DNA of 58,033 nucleotides, from contig NZ_QAJM01000006.1 of the NCBI RefSeq assembly GCF_003852405.1, positions 1 to 58,033 on the forward strand. Reading direction: 5' to 3'. This document shows, one piece after another, positions 18,195 through 26,288 of the stretch. The position numbers were made by a program, and so were the translations under genes. The number at the start of each line of letters is the position of its first letter. Position 1 is the stretch's first letter. This DNA is from Pseudomonas sp. KBW05 (GTDB taxonomy: Bacteria > Pseudomonadota > Gammaproteobacteria > Pseudomonadales > Pseudomonadaceae). Below the pieces are notes generated by a model, which ran no database searches, was not told the DNA's origin, and was given only the letters and a program-made list of their open reading frames with translations.

Positions 18195-18727
18195 GCAAGG
18201 TCGTTGCTGCACCGCCTTCGCCACTGCGGGCCTTTTGGCTGAAATGGCGCTTTCACATCAATGTCCTGCTGTTGCTGGTGCCCCTGGGTTTCATGCCCAA
18301 GTACTTTGCCGACGCCGCGTTGTTCCGTGGCGACACCGGCATCGGCGAACGGGTCGCCGGTGAGGTGCAGGTCGGGCCCTGGAGCCTGACCCTCGCCGAG
18401 TTTCGCAATGAAGGCCCGCGCCCCGACCCGGCCGGGCCGATGAAATTCTTCAACGCCGCCCTGTGCGACACCTGTGCCGAGCAGGTCAAAGCCACCTACC
18501 TGCGCATCGGCAAACCCCGCAGCCTGCGCGCCGCCGGGGTGATCTTCTTTGGCACGCCGTACCGCATGGGCGCCGCCCTGCCGATACCGGAACGCACCCC
18601 GGCCGACGCCGAAGTGTGGGTCACCATGGAAGGCTGGGACGGCAGCATGCACCAGGGTTCCATCCCGCTGAGCCAGGCCTCGCCTGCCACTATTGCCTGG
18701 CTGAACAAGCAAGGAGTTAAACCATGA
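18191..18727 (+). CDS. fpvH: FpvH, partner of the ferripyoverdine reductase
   Basis: The 178-residue protein has one N-terminal membrane anchor (about residues 22-38) and a periplasmic domain. A CxxC pair (LCDTC, about residue 95) could handle electrons or metal. Its homologues are sometimes labelled thiamine-pyrophosphate-binding, but no such motif is seen. In P. aeruginosa FpvH helps FpvG in iron release. It overlaps both neighbours by ATGA, so translation is coupled. The identity rests on position in the operon and size more than on a recognisable domain. Confidence 0.75.
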   Translation: MSKVVAAPPSPLRAFWLKWRFHINVLLLLVPLGFMPKYFADAALFRGDTGIGERVAGEVQVGPWSLTLAEFRNEGPRPDPAGPMKFFNAALCDTCAEQVKATYLRIGKPRSLRAAGVIFFGTPYRMGAALPIPERTPADAEVWVTMEGWDGSMHQGSIPLSQASPATIAWLNKQGVKP

Positions 18728-19053
18728 AGTCGATGCGTCTGACGCGCGCCTGCGCGGCCCTGTTGATCGGTGCCGGTTTCAGCACCCTGGCCCTGGCCCA
18801 CAACCCGATGTGCGAATGCAAGGAAATCCCCGGCGAGCAGATCCAGTGCACCGGCGGCTTTTCCGACGGCAGCGGCGCCCCCGGCGTGACCCTGGATGTG
18901 ATCGGCTACGACGAGACCATCCTGGTGCCTGGCAAGCTCGGCCAAGACTCGACCCTGACCTTCAAGAAGCCGTCCGCCGAGTTCTATGTGCTGTTTGATG
19001 CGGGCCCTGGCCACGTGGTGGAAATCGACCAAGCGGATATCCAGCCGCAATGA
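18724..19053 (+). CDS. fpvJ: FpvJ, small periplasmic protein of the iron-release operon
   Basis: The 109-residue protein has a cleavable signal peptide ending in LALA. The mature protein begins HNPMCECKEI, followed by a further Cys in IQCTGG, so its N-terminus could bind metal. The rest looks like a small beta-sandwich (VTLDVIGYDETILVPGK, EFYVLFDAGPGHVVEI), reminiscent of carboxypeptidase-regulatory-like or Ni-transport CbiK C-terminal folds. FpvJ is associated with the FpvGHK complex in P. aeruginosa. It overlaps both neighbours by 4 bp. Confidence 0.75.
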   Translation: MKSMRLTRACAALLIGAGFSTLALAHNPMCECKEIPGEQIQCTGGFSDGSGAPGVTLDVIGYDETILVPGKLGQDSTLTFKKPSAEFYVLFDAGPGHVVEIDQADIQPQ

Positions 19054-19610
19054 GTACCACACAGGTTGTACGCCCCGCTGGGGCCGGCCACGAAACCCTC
19101 TACGTCCTGCTGCTGTGCCTGATCATCCTGGCCGTGGCCGGTTCGGTCATCGCGCTGCATGGCGAAACCCAGGAAGTCGCCGCCGTGCCCAGCCATCAGT
19201 TGGATGCGCGCCGCGACCTGAGCGCCGCCGAGCAAGGGATCTACGCCGACCTGCGGGTGACCCTGGATGAAATCCAGTTGTTGCAGCAGGAACAAAGCAG
19301 CCTGCCGACCCCGGCGCAGCTGGCCGAAGAAGGCTTCGCGCCCTTCGCCCAGGACGCCAGTTCGGTCAGCCGTGGCGACCATCGCTGGCAAGTGCTGGAG
19401 CCTTCGTCCTACCTGGGCCTGAGCCAGGTGCCGAGCACCGCCGGCTCGCTGCTGATGCGCGTGCACGGTGCCGAGCCGGACGTGTGGCTCAACCGCAGCG
19501 CCAACCTGAGCGCCCCCGCCGACCTCACTGACCAGGCGCTGATCGCAGCCGGCTGGCAACAAGTGGTCACGCAATTCGATGCCGGCGTGACGCGCCAGCA
19601 CCGTCACTGA
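19050..19610 (+). CDS. fpvK: FpvK, membrane-anchored protein of the iron-release operon
   Basis: This 186-residue protein has a single N-terminal transmembrane helix (about residues 16-38) and a periplasmic domain with a short coiled region (DLRVTLDEIQLLQQEQ). It ends in RQHRH, a possible metal-touching tail. It corresponds by position and size to FpvK, which forms an inner-membrane complex with FpvG, FpvH and FpvJ. It starts inside the end of fpvJ, and 19 bp separate it from the fpvC start used here. Confidence 0.73.
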   Translation: MSTTQVVRPAGAGHETLYVLLLCLIILAVAGSVIALHGETQEVAAVPSHQLDARRDLSAAEQGIYADLRVTLDEIQLLQQEQSSLPTPAQLAEEGFAPFAQDASSVSRGDHRWQVLEPSSYLGLSQVPSTAGSLLMRVHGAEPDVWLNRSANLSAPADLTDQALIAAGWQQVVTQFDAGVTRQHRH

Positions 19611-19629
19611 ACGAGAAGACCGATTGCCC

Positions 19630-20550
19630 ATGTCTATTTCATCTCCCCTGTTGCGTCTGTTGCTGGTCGGCCTGTGCAGCCTGATGCTCGCCCCGTTGGC
19701 GAATGCCGAAGCGGCTAAACGCTTGCGTATCGGCATCACCTTGCATCCGTACTACAGCTATGTGAGCAATATCGTCGGCGACAAGGCCGAGGTTGTGCCG
19801 TTGATTCCCGCCGGTTTCAACCCCCACGCCTACGAGCCCCGTGCCGATGACATCAAGCGCATCGGCAGCCTCGACGTGATCGTGCTCAATGGCGTCGGCC
19901 ACGACGATTTCGCCGACCGCATGATCGCCACCAGCGAGCGCCCGGACATCCCGGTGATCGAAGCCAACGCCAACGTGCCGCTGCTCGCCGCCACCGGCAA
20001 TGCGGCGCGCGGCGCGGGCAAGGTGGTCAACCCGCACACCTTCCTGTCGATCAGCGCGTCGATTGCCCAGGTCAACAACATTGCCCGCGAACTGGGCAAG
20101 CTCGACCCGGACAACGCCAAGACCTACACCCAGAACGCCCGCGCCTACGGCAAACGCCTGCGCCAGATGCGCGCCGACGCCCTGGCCAAGCTGACCAGCG
20201 CGCCCAACCCGGACCTGCGCGTGGCCACCGTACACGCGGCCTACGACTACCTGCTGCGCGAGTTCGGCCTGGAAGTCACTGCCGTGGTCGAGCCGGCCCA
20301 CGGCATCGAGCCAAGCCCGAGCCAGTTGAAAAAGACCATCGATGAGCTGCGCGCCCTGGACGTGAAGGTGATCTTCTCGGAGATGGATTTCCCGTCCACC
20401 TACGTCGAGACCATCCAACGTGAATCCGGGGTCAAGCTGTACCCGCTGTCGCATATTTCCTACGGCGAATACACGCCCGAGAAGTACGAAGTGGAAATGA
20501 CCGGCAACCTCAATACCGTGGTGCGGGCGATCCAGGAGTCGGGGGCATGA
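19630..20550 (+). CDS. fpvC: Periplasmic metal-binding protein FpvC (cluster A-I)
   Basis: The 306-residue binding protein of the ZnuA/MntC type has a signal peptide (about 1-25, ending ANAEA). Expected ligands are present: His66 in NPHAYEP, His136 in NPHTFLS, His202 in VHAAYDYLL and an acidic residue in FSEMDFPS. There is no His-rich loop, unlike typical ZnuA. In P. aeruginosa FpvC binds the Fe(II) released from pyoverdine and passes it to FpvDE. A TTG at 19624 has a better-spaced GAGAAG than ATG 19630, so the start may be two codons earlier. Confidence 0.83.
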   Translation: MSISSPLLRLLLVGLCSLMLAPLANAEAAKRLRIGITLHPYYSYVSNIVGDKAEVVPLIPAGFNPHAYEPRADDIKRIGSLDVIVLNGVGHDDFADRMIATSERPDIPVIEANANVPLLAATGNAARGAGKVVNPHTFLSISASIAQVNNIARELGKLDPDNAKTYTQNARAYGKRLRQMRADALAKLTSAPNPDLRVATVHAAYDYLLREFGLEVTAVVEPAHGIEPSPSQLKKTIDELRALDVKVIFSEMDFPSTYVETIQRESGVKLYPLSHISYGEYTPEKYEVEMTGNLNTVVRAIQESGA

Positions 20551-21293
20551 CGGCGGCTGAACAACTGAAAGTAGCTAGCGTCGGCCCGACGATCGAGTTC
20601 GACAAGGTGTCCCTGACCCTGGGCCGCACAGTGATCCTCGATGGCGTGAGTTTCCAGGTGCAACCGGGCAGCATCCACGCGCTGGTCGGCCCCAACGGCG
20701 GCGGCAAAAGCTCGCTGATCAAGACGCTGCTGGGGCAAACGCCGCACCAGGGGCAGTTGCGCCTGCACTGGCCGAACAGCGTGGGCACGGTGGGTTATGT
20801 GCCCCAGGCCTTGGAGTTCGACCGCGGCTTGCCGATGACCGTGGATGATTTCATGGCCGCCATGTGCCAGCGCCGCCCGGCGTTTCTTGGCCTGTCCAAG
20901 CATTACGCCGGCGCGATTGGCGATGCGCTGGAACGCGTCGGCATGCAGGACAAGCGCAAGCGTCGCATGGGCGCGCTGTCCGGTGGTGAACGCCAGCGCG
21001 TGCTGCTGGCCCAGGGCCTGATCCCGGCCCCGCAATTGCTGGTGCTGGATGAACCGATGTCAGCCCTCGACGAAGCCGGTATCCAGGTGTTCGAACGCCT
21101 GCTCAATGACTGGCGCCTGGCCGGCATCACCGTGCTGTGGATCGAGCACGACCTGGAAGCCGTGGGCCGCCTGGCCGACCGTGTCACCGGCCTGAACCGC
21201 CGTGTGCTGTTCGACGCCACGCCCAAAGAGGCGCTCACTCCGGACCGCCTGCTGACCCTGTTCTCCACCCACCCTAGGAGCTCGGCGCAATGA
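20547..21293 (+). CDS. fpvD: ABC transporter ATPase FpvD
   Basis: The 248-residue ATPase energises iron import with the permease encoded next. Walker A is GPNGGGKS, the signature is LSGGERQR and Walker B is LLVLDEPMSALD, followed by the H-loop IEHD. The size and sequence resemble ZnuC/MntB-type subunits. The gene overlaps fpvC and fpvE by ATGA on each side. Confidence 0.87.
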   Translation: MTAAEQLKVASVGPTIEFDKVSLTLGRTVILDGVSFQVQPGSIHALVGPNGGGKSSLIKTLLGQTPHQGQLRLHWPNSVGTVGYVPQALEFDRGLPMTVDDFMAAMCQRRPAFLGLSKHYAGAIGDALERVGMQDKRKRRMGALSGGERQRVLLAQGLIPAPQLLVLDEPMSALDEAGIQVFERLLNDWRLAGITVLWIEHDLEAVGRLADRVTGLNRRVLFDATPKEALTPDRLLTLFSTHPRSSAQ

Positions 21294-22189
21294 GTTATGA
21301 AGCCTTTCGCTTGATGGTCCAGGGCTGGGCCTCTTCCGGGTACCTGCCGGAAGCGCTGGCCTATGGCTTTGTCGTCAATGCCTTGCTCGCCGGTTTGCTG
21401 ATCGGCCCGGTATTGGGCGGCCTGGGCACGCTGGTGGTGGTCAAGCGCTTTGCGTTTTTCTCCGAAGCCGTCGGCCATGCCGCGCTGACCGGCGTGGCCG
21501 TGGGCATTTTGCTCGGCGAACCCTACACCGGGCCGTACGGCGCGCTGTTTGGCTACTGCCTGCTGTTCGGCATCCTGCTCAACTACTTGCGCAACCGCAC
21601 CGGCCTGGCGCCGGACACCTTGATCGGCGTGTTCCTCTCGGTGTCCCTGGCATTGGGCGCGAGCCTTCTGCTGATCCTGGCGGGCAAGATCAACGTACAC
21701 ATCCTCGAAAACGTGCTGTTTGGCTCAGTGTTGACGGTCAACGGTAACGACCTGCTGGTGCTGGCGATTGTCGGTTCACTGGTAATGGCCCTGGCGTTGC
21801 CGCTGTACAACCGCATCATGCTCGCCAGCTTCAACCCGCAACTGGCGGCCGTGCGTGGCGTGGCGGTGAAGACCCTGGATTATCTGTTCGTGATCCTGGT
21901 GACCCTGATCACCGTGGCGGCGGTCAAGGTGATCGGCGCAATACTGGTGGGCGCACTGCTGGTGATTCCGGCCGCAGCGGCGCGCCTGTTGAGCCAGTCG
22001 CTCAAGGGGTTCTTCTGGATTTCGGTACTGATCGCCACCGTCAGCACCCTGTGCGGCATCCTGCTGCCGATCATCTTCGACCTGCCGATCCCGTCCGGTG
22101 CCGCGATCATCCTGATGGCCGGTATCGCCTTCGCCCTCGCCGCCATCGCGCGCGGCATCGTGCCCAGCCTCAAAGGGAATCTTGGATAA
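21290..22189 (+). CDS. fpvE: ABC transporter permease FpvE
   Basis: The 299-residue permease of the ABC-3 (ZnuB-like) family has about eight hydrophobic segments. LVVVKRFAFFSEAVGHAALTGVAVG is a conserved cytoplasmic-loop region contacting the ATPase, and VKVIGAILVGALLVIPAAAARLL is the family signature in the second half. It should import the Fe(II) delivered by FpvC. Its stop codon shares one base with the fpvF start (TAATG). Confidence 0.87.
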   Translation: MSYEAFRLMVQGWASSGYLPEALAYGFVVNALLAGLLIGPVLGGLGTLVVVKRFAFFSEAVGHAALTGVAVGILLGEPYTGPYGALFGYCLLFGILLNYLRNRTGLAPDTLIGVFLSVSLALGASLLLILAGKINVHILENVLFGSVLTVNGNDLLVLAIVGSLVMALALPLYNRIMLASFNPQLAAVRGVAVKTLDYLFVILVTLITVAAVKVIGAILVGALLVIPAAAARLLSQSLKGFFWISVLIATVSTLCGILLPIIFDLPIPSGAAIILMAGIAFALAAIARGIVPSLKGNLG

Positions 22190-23154
22190 TGCGCCCTGTC
22201 TTTCGCCCACTGGCCTTGGCCATCGCTTGCTTGATCAGCACCTCGGCGTTGGCCGTGGATGGTTTCGCGGCCAATGATTTCAAAACCAATCATGGCCTCG
22301 GCCACGCCGCGCTGAGCAAGGCCAAGTCGATCAAACCGGTCAAAGTGCTGGCTTCGTTGCCGATCACCTATGGCTTGGCCGAGGTGTTGCTCAAAGGCAC
22401 CGACGTGCAACTCGAACGCGCCGCACCGGCGAACCTGCCCGGTTCGCGGCAGGTGTCCTACTTCACCGGCCGTGGCGCGCCGGCGCTGAGCAAACTGGCC
22501 GAAGACGCCGACGCCGCCATCGGCCTGCGCTCGCTGTGGGCAGACGACCCGCTGTACCCGGTGGCGCGGCGCAGCAACATCCGCATCGTCGAAGTGGACG
22601 CCGCCCGCCCGGTGGACGGCGGCCTGCCGGGCATCGCCGTGCAACCCGGCGTGGCCGATGGGTTGAACAGCCAACCGTGGCAATCGAGCAACAACCTGGG
22701 GCGCATGGCCGATGTGCTGGCCGCCGACCTCAGCCGCCTGGCGCCAAGCGCCAAACCGCAGATCGACGCCAACCTCGCGGCCCTCAAGCAACGCCTGCTC
22801 AAGCTCACCGCCGAGAGCGAGGCGCAGCTGGCCAAGGCCGACAACCTCAGTGTGGTCAGCCTGAGCGATCACTTTGCGTACCTGGTCAGCAGCTTGAACC
22901 TGGAAGTCGTCAGCACCGATGCGCGGCCGGACGCCGAGTGGACGCCCGAAGCCTTGCAGAAACTCAGTGCCGAGTTGAAGGACAACGACGTGGCGGTGGT
23001 GCTGCATCATCGCCAGCCGAGCGAGGCGGTGAAAGCTGCGATCAGCGCAGGCGGCTCAAAGTTGCTGGTATTGAACGTCGATGGCGCAGATCCGGTGGCG
23101 GAGCTGGAAACCAATGTGGATCAGGTGATCAAGGCACTCACACCACAGGCTTAA
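22189..23154 (+). CDS. fpvF: Second periplasmic binding protein FpvF
   Basis: This 321-residue ZnuA-like protein has a signal peptide (ending SALAVDG). The standard metal ligands are largely missing: the first ligand region reads APANLPGSRQ in place of NPHxxEP. This fits FpvF, which in P. aeruginosa binds pyoverdine and contacts FpvC rather than acting as a simple metal carrier. It is the last gene of the operon. Its stop overlaps the stop of the convergent gntR gene by 4 bp. Confidence 0.8.
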   Translation: MRPVFRPLALAIACLISTSALAVDGFAANDFKTNHGLGHAALSKAKSIKPVKVLASLPITYGLAEVLLKGTDVQLERAAPANLPGSRQVSYFTGRGAPALSKLAEDADAAIGLRSLWADDPLYPVARRSNIRIVEVDAARPVDGGLPGIAVQPGVADGLNSQPWQSSNNLGRMADVLAADLSRLAPSAKPQIDANLAALKQRLLKLTAESEAQLAKADNLSVVSLSDHFAYLVSSLNLEVVSTDARPDAEWTPEALQKLSAELKDNDVAVVLHHRQPSEAVKAAISAGGSKLLVLNVDGADPVAELETNVDQVIKALTPQA

Positions 23155-23864
23155 ACCACATCCACACCCACGTGGATCGCATCATGCCGCCAGAACTCCA
23201 GGTCGCAGTCGATCAAGCGCTGGTGCTGGTCATAATTGACCCGGGCGATGCGCAAGCCCGGGCTGCCCACCGACACGCGCAACGTCGCGGCCGCTTCCAC
23301 CGGCAGTGACGTCGGCACGATCTCAAAGCGCACCCGCCCGTAGTGCAGGTCGTACTTGCGGGCATACAGCTCGGTCATCGACTGGTTCAGGTCGCAGTCC
23401 AGAATCCCCGGAAAATACTGCGGGTTCAGGTAGTGCTCCACATACAACACCAGGCGCCCATCGATCCGCCGGCCCCGGCAGATCTGGATCACACTGGACA
23501 ACGCCGGCAACTGCAACCACGCACACACCGCCGCCGACGCCGGCTGCAAGCGCGCCGAGATCACTTCGGTGGACGCCACGCGCCCCTGGTCGCTGACCAT
23601 CGCGTGAAAGTGGCTACGCTGCATCAGGTTGTAGGCCAGCCGTGGCGGCGAGACAAACCAGCCACGGCGTTCCTCGCGATAGATCTGGCCCTGGGCCTCC
23701 AGTTGTAACAAGGCTTCCCGCACGGTAATCCGGGTGGTACCAAACAACTCGCTGAGCTTGCGCTCGGCCGGGAGTTTGCTGGCGGGCGGCAACAGGCCAT
23801 GGTCGATCTGCTCTTGCAGCGCCAGGCCGATGGATGTCACCGCCTTGATTGCCTCATCACGCAT
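23151..23864 (-). CDS. GntR/HutC-type regulator of the adjacent uptake cluster
   Basis: The 237-residue regulator has an N-terminal GntR winged helix (KLPAERKLSELFGTTRITVREALLQLEAQG) and a C-terminal UTRA ligand domain (about residues 90-235, ending GLRIARVNYDQHQRLIDCDLEFWRHDAIHV). UTRA regulators usually sense a sugar, amino-acid or phosphonate-type ligand and repress the linked transport operon. ATG 23864 with AGGT upstream is preferred to TTG 23867. It is divergent from the ABC cluster, and two similar CTAG-centred candidate operators lie in the gap between them. Confidence 0.85.
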   Translation of the reverse strand: MRDEAIKAVTSIGLALQEQIDHGLLPPASKLPAERKLSELFGTTRITVREALLQLEAQGQIYREERRGWFVSPPRLAYNLMQRSHFHAMVSDQGRVASTEVISARLQPASAAVCAWLQLPALSSVIQICRGRRIDGRLVLYVEHYLNPQYFPGILDCDLNQSMTELYARKYDLHYGRVRFEIVPTSLPVEAAATLRVSVGSPGLRIARVNYDQHQRLIDCDLEFWRHDAIHVGVDVV

Positions 23865-23878
23865 CAACGTTACCTATC

Positions 23879-23891
23879 TGGACTAGACCAG
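23879..23891. promoter_or_regulatory. Candidate GntR operator 1
   Basis: TGGACTAGACCAG, an imperfect palindrome with central CTAG, lies 15 bp before the gntR start. It shares TGnnCTAGACCA with the site at 24147. The form resembles the TGGTNTAGACCA-type sites of PhnF-like UTRA regulators. Confidence 0.5.
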
Positions 23892-24146
23892 CACCGTTCG
23901 GGTGCATAAACCGCGCTGTATTTGGGCTGCTGCGGTTGCCTGCCAGCCTAGGCATTGCAGATGACCGACAGATGACAGTCCGTGTCTGCCCCACGCAGAA
24001 CACCCTGCAATACATCGGCCAAGTCCAATCAATGCGGGCACTTGAGCATGGTCTACGCTCACTCTGAGCTGAGCGACATCAGCGATTTAAAAACGACATC
24101 GACATGAAACTGTCATCCACCGGGCCTAGATTGGCTCAGGTATTGC

Positions 24147-24159
24147 TGACCTAGACCAA
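24147..24159. promoter_or_regulatory. Candidate GntR operator 2
   Basis: TGACCTAGACCAA lies 57 bp before the binding-protein start and matches operator 1 in the TGnnCTAGACCA core. It is well placed to control the uptake genes. The remaining gap (23892-24146) shows no other clear element except a weaker CCTAG at 24125. Confidence 0.5.
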
Positions 24160-24215
24160 CACCACCGCAAACGTCGACAAAAACGCAGCGTTGAAAACGC
24201 CCAAAGGAGCTTCGG

Positions 24216-25292
24216 ATGAAACAGCTTTTCCTGGCATCACTGTTAGGCTCGACCATTGCCATGTGCACCGCCGCCATGGCCGCTGATACCGATCTAAAAA
24301 CCTTGGAAGCCGCCGCGAAAGCGGAAGGCGCCGTCAACAGCGTCGGCATGCCCGATGACTGGGCCAACTGGAAAGGCACCTGGGAAGACCTGGCCAAGAC
24401 CTACGGCCTCAAGCACATCGACACCGACATGAGCTCGGCCCAGGAAATCGCCAAGTTCAAGGCTGAAAAAGACAACGCCAGCGCCGACATCGGCGACGTC
24501 GGCGCGGCCTTCGGCCCGATTGCGGTGAAACAGGACGTGACCCAGCCGTACAAACCGTCCACCTGGGCCCAAGTGCCGGATTGGGCAAAAGACAAAGACG
24601 GTCACTGGGCCCTGGCCTACACCGGCACCATCGCCTTCATCATCAACAAGAAACTGCTGCACGGCTCCGAAGTGCCCACCAGCTGGGCTGACCTGCAAAC
24701 CGGCAAGTACAAAGTCTCCATCGGTGATGTAAGCACCGCGGCCCAGGCGGCCAACGGTGTACTGGCTGCGGCCATCGCCAACAAAGGCGACGAAAAGAAC
24801 ATCGCACCTGGCCTGCAGTTCTTCACCAAGATTGCCCAGCAAGGTCGCCTCGGCCTGTCCAACCCGACCATCGCCACCCTGGAAAAAGGCGAAATCGAAG
24901 TAGGCGTGGTCTGGGACTTCAACGGCCTCAGCTACAAGGCCAAGATGGCCAACCCGGATGACTACGTGGTGCTGATCCCGTCGGATGGCTCGGTGAAATC
25001 CGGCTACACCACCATCATCAACAAACACGCCAAGCACCCGAACGCCGCCAAGCTGACCCGCGAATACATCTTCAGCGATGCCGGCCAGCTCAACCTGGCG
25101 AAGGGCAATGCACGCCCGATCCGTGCGGAAACCGACCTGAAACTGCCGGCTGATATCGCCAAGAACCTGATCCCGGGCGAGCAGTACACCAAGGCCAACC
25201 CGCAACCGATCAAGGATGCCGATGCCTGGGAAGCGACAGCCAAGAAGCTGCCTCAGTTGTGGAATGAGCAAGTCATCGTAGAGATGAAGTAA
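24216..25292 (+). CDS. ABC transporter periplasmic substrate-binding protein
   Basis: The 358-residue protein has a signal peptide (ending AAMAAD) and a two-lobed fold of the Fe3+/polyamine/phosphonate-type family (cluster D): YTGTIAFIINKKLLHGSEVPTSWADL, and a C-terminal TREYIFSDAGQ helix region. The size fits. The ligand is unknown; the neighbouring phosphohydrolase suggests a phosphorus-containing organic compound. The ribosome site AAAGGAG is strong. A REP pair follows, separating this gene from the rest of the cluster, which may raise its relative expression. It corresponds by position to PA3250 of P. aeruginosa. Confidence 0.85.
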   Translation: MKQLFLASLLGSTIAMCTAAMAADTDLKTLEAAAKAEGAVNSVGMPDDWANWKGTWEDLAKTYGLKHIDTDMSSAQEIAKFKAEKDNASADIGDVGAAFGPIAVKQDVTQPYKPSTWAQVPDWAKDKDGHWALAYTGTIAFIINKKLLHGSEVPTSWADLQTGKYKVSIGDVSTAAQAANGVLAAAIANKGDEKNIAPGLQFFTKIAQQGRLGLSNPTIATLEKGEIEVGVVWDFNGLSYKAKMANPDDYVVLIPSDGSVKSGYTTIINKHAKHPNAAKLTREYIFSDAGQLNLAKGNARPIRAETDLKLPADIAKNLIPGEQYTKANPQPIKDADAWEATAKKLPQLWNEQVIVEMK

Positions 25293-25329
25293 CAGGGTCA
25301 CCCACATTGGAACTCCACTGGAGATCCAA

Positions 25330-25419
25330 TGTGGGAGCGGGCTTGCTCGCGAATGCGGTGTATCAGACAGCACATCAGTCACTGACAGACCGCATTCGCG
25401 AGCAAGCCCGCTCCCACAT
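25330..25419. repeat. REP doublet (REPIN-like), type A
   Basis: The same unit as at 8625 and 12515 with near-identical ends. It sits between the binding-protein gene and the phosphohydrolase gene of one uptake cluster. Confidence 0.85.
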
Positions 25420-25481
25420 TTTTGATCCCGTTTCTTTAGGAAAATTGAACCAAGTCCATCTGTTGCGGAGCGCCTCCCCCC

Positions 25482-26288
25482 ATGAAGCACAATGTCATCC
25501 TTGTCGTGCTCGACGGCCTGAATTTCGAGGTTGCCCGGCACGCCATGGGGCACTTGCAGGCCTATGTCGGCGCAGGACGCGCAGCCCTCTACAAGCTGGA
25601 ATGTGAACTGCCCGCCCTGTCCCGCCCGCTGTATGAATGCATCCTCACCGGCGTGCCACCGATCCACAGCGGCATCGTGCACAACAATGTCTCGCGCCTG
25701 TCCAACCAGCGCAGCATTTTCCATTACGCCACCGACGCCGGCCTCACCACGGCGGCGGCGGCTTACCACTGGGTCAGCGAGTTGTATAACCGCACGCCCT
25801 TCCTCGCCGCCCGTGACCGTCATACCGACGACAAGGCCCTGGCGATCCAGCACGGGCATTTCTACTGGAATGACCACTACCCGGACTCCCACCTGTTTGC
25901 CGACGCCGAAAGCCTGCGCCGCAAACACACGCCGAACTTCCTGGTGGTGCACCCGATGAACATCGACGACGCCGGCCACAAGCACGGCCTCGACACCGCG
26001 CAATACCGCAACAGCGCGCGCTCGGCCGACATCATCCTGGCCGACTACCTGCAAGCCTGGCTCGACGCCGGCTACCAGGTGCTGGTCACCGCCGACCACG
26101 GCATGAACAACGACCGTTCCCACAACGGCCTGTTGCCGGAGGAACGCGAAGTACCGCTGTTTGTCCTCGGCGATGGGTTCAGCCTGGACGCCAACGCCGC
26201 GCCGAAACAGACCGAACTGTGCGGCACTGTCTGCGAATTGCTGGGCGTGCCCCACGACAAACCTGTGTGCCGGGAGCTGTTGAAATGA
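25482..26288 (+). CDS. Alkaline-phosphatase-superfamily hydrolase (nucleotide pyrophosphatase-like)
   Basis: This 268-residue protein has the metal-binding pattern of phosphodiesterases and phosphonoacetate hydrolases: Asp in VVLDGLN, a probable Ser nucleophile in LPALSRPLYECILTG, MNIDDAGHKHG, TADHGM and a final His in SHNG. There is no signal peptide, so it should work in the cytoplasm on an imported substrate, unlike most secreted relatives. It overlaps the following permease gene by ATGA. The substrate could be a phosphodiester or phosphonate ester. Experimental data for this branch are not known to me. Confidence 0.8.
   Translation: MKHNVILVVLDGLNFEVARHAMGHLQAYVGAGRAALYKLECELPALSRPLYECILTGVPPIHSGIVHNNVSRLSNQRSIFHYATDAGLTTAAAAYHWVSELYNRTPFLAARDRHTDDKALAIQHGHFYWNDHYPDSHLFADAESLRRKHTPNFLVVHPMNIDDAGHKHGLDTAQYRNSARSADIILADYLQAWLDAGYQVLVTADHGMNNDRSHNGLLPEEREVPLFVLGDGFSLDANAAPKQTELCGTVCELLGVPHDKPVCRELLK

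Noticed and set aside
18191-18727. Thiamine-pyrophosphate-binding protein label sometimes given to homologues
   Set aside because: No GDG or other thiamine-diphosphate motif is present; the operon context identifies it as FpvH.
19630-23154. Znu-type zinc importer
   Set aside because: The ABC genes look ZnuABC-like, but there is no His-rich loop, there are two binding proteins, and the four upstream genes fit fpvGHJK. Zinc import therefore seems less likely than pyoverdine-iron release.
24294-26255. 653-residue minus-strand frame
   Set aside because: It runs antisense through two genuine genes and a REP pair. The protein has no recognisable domain.
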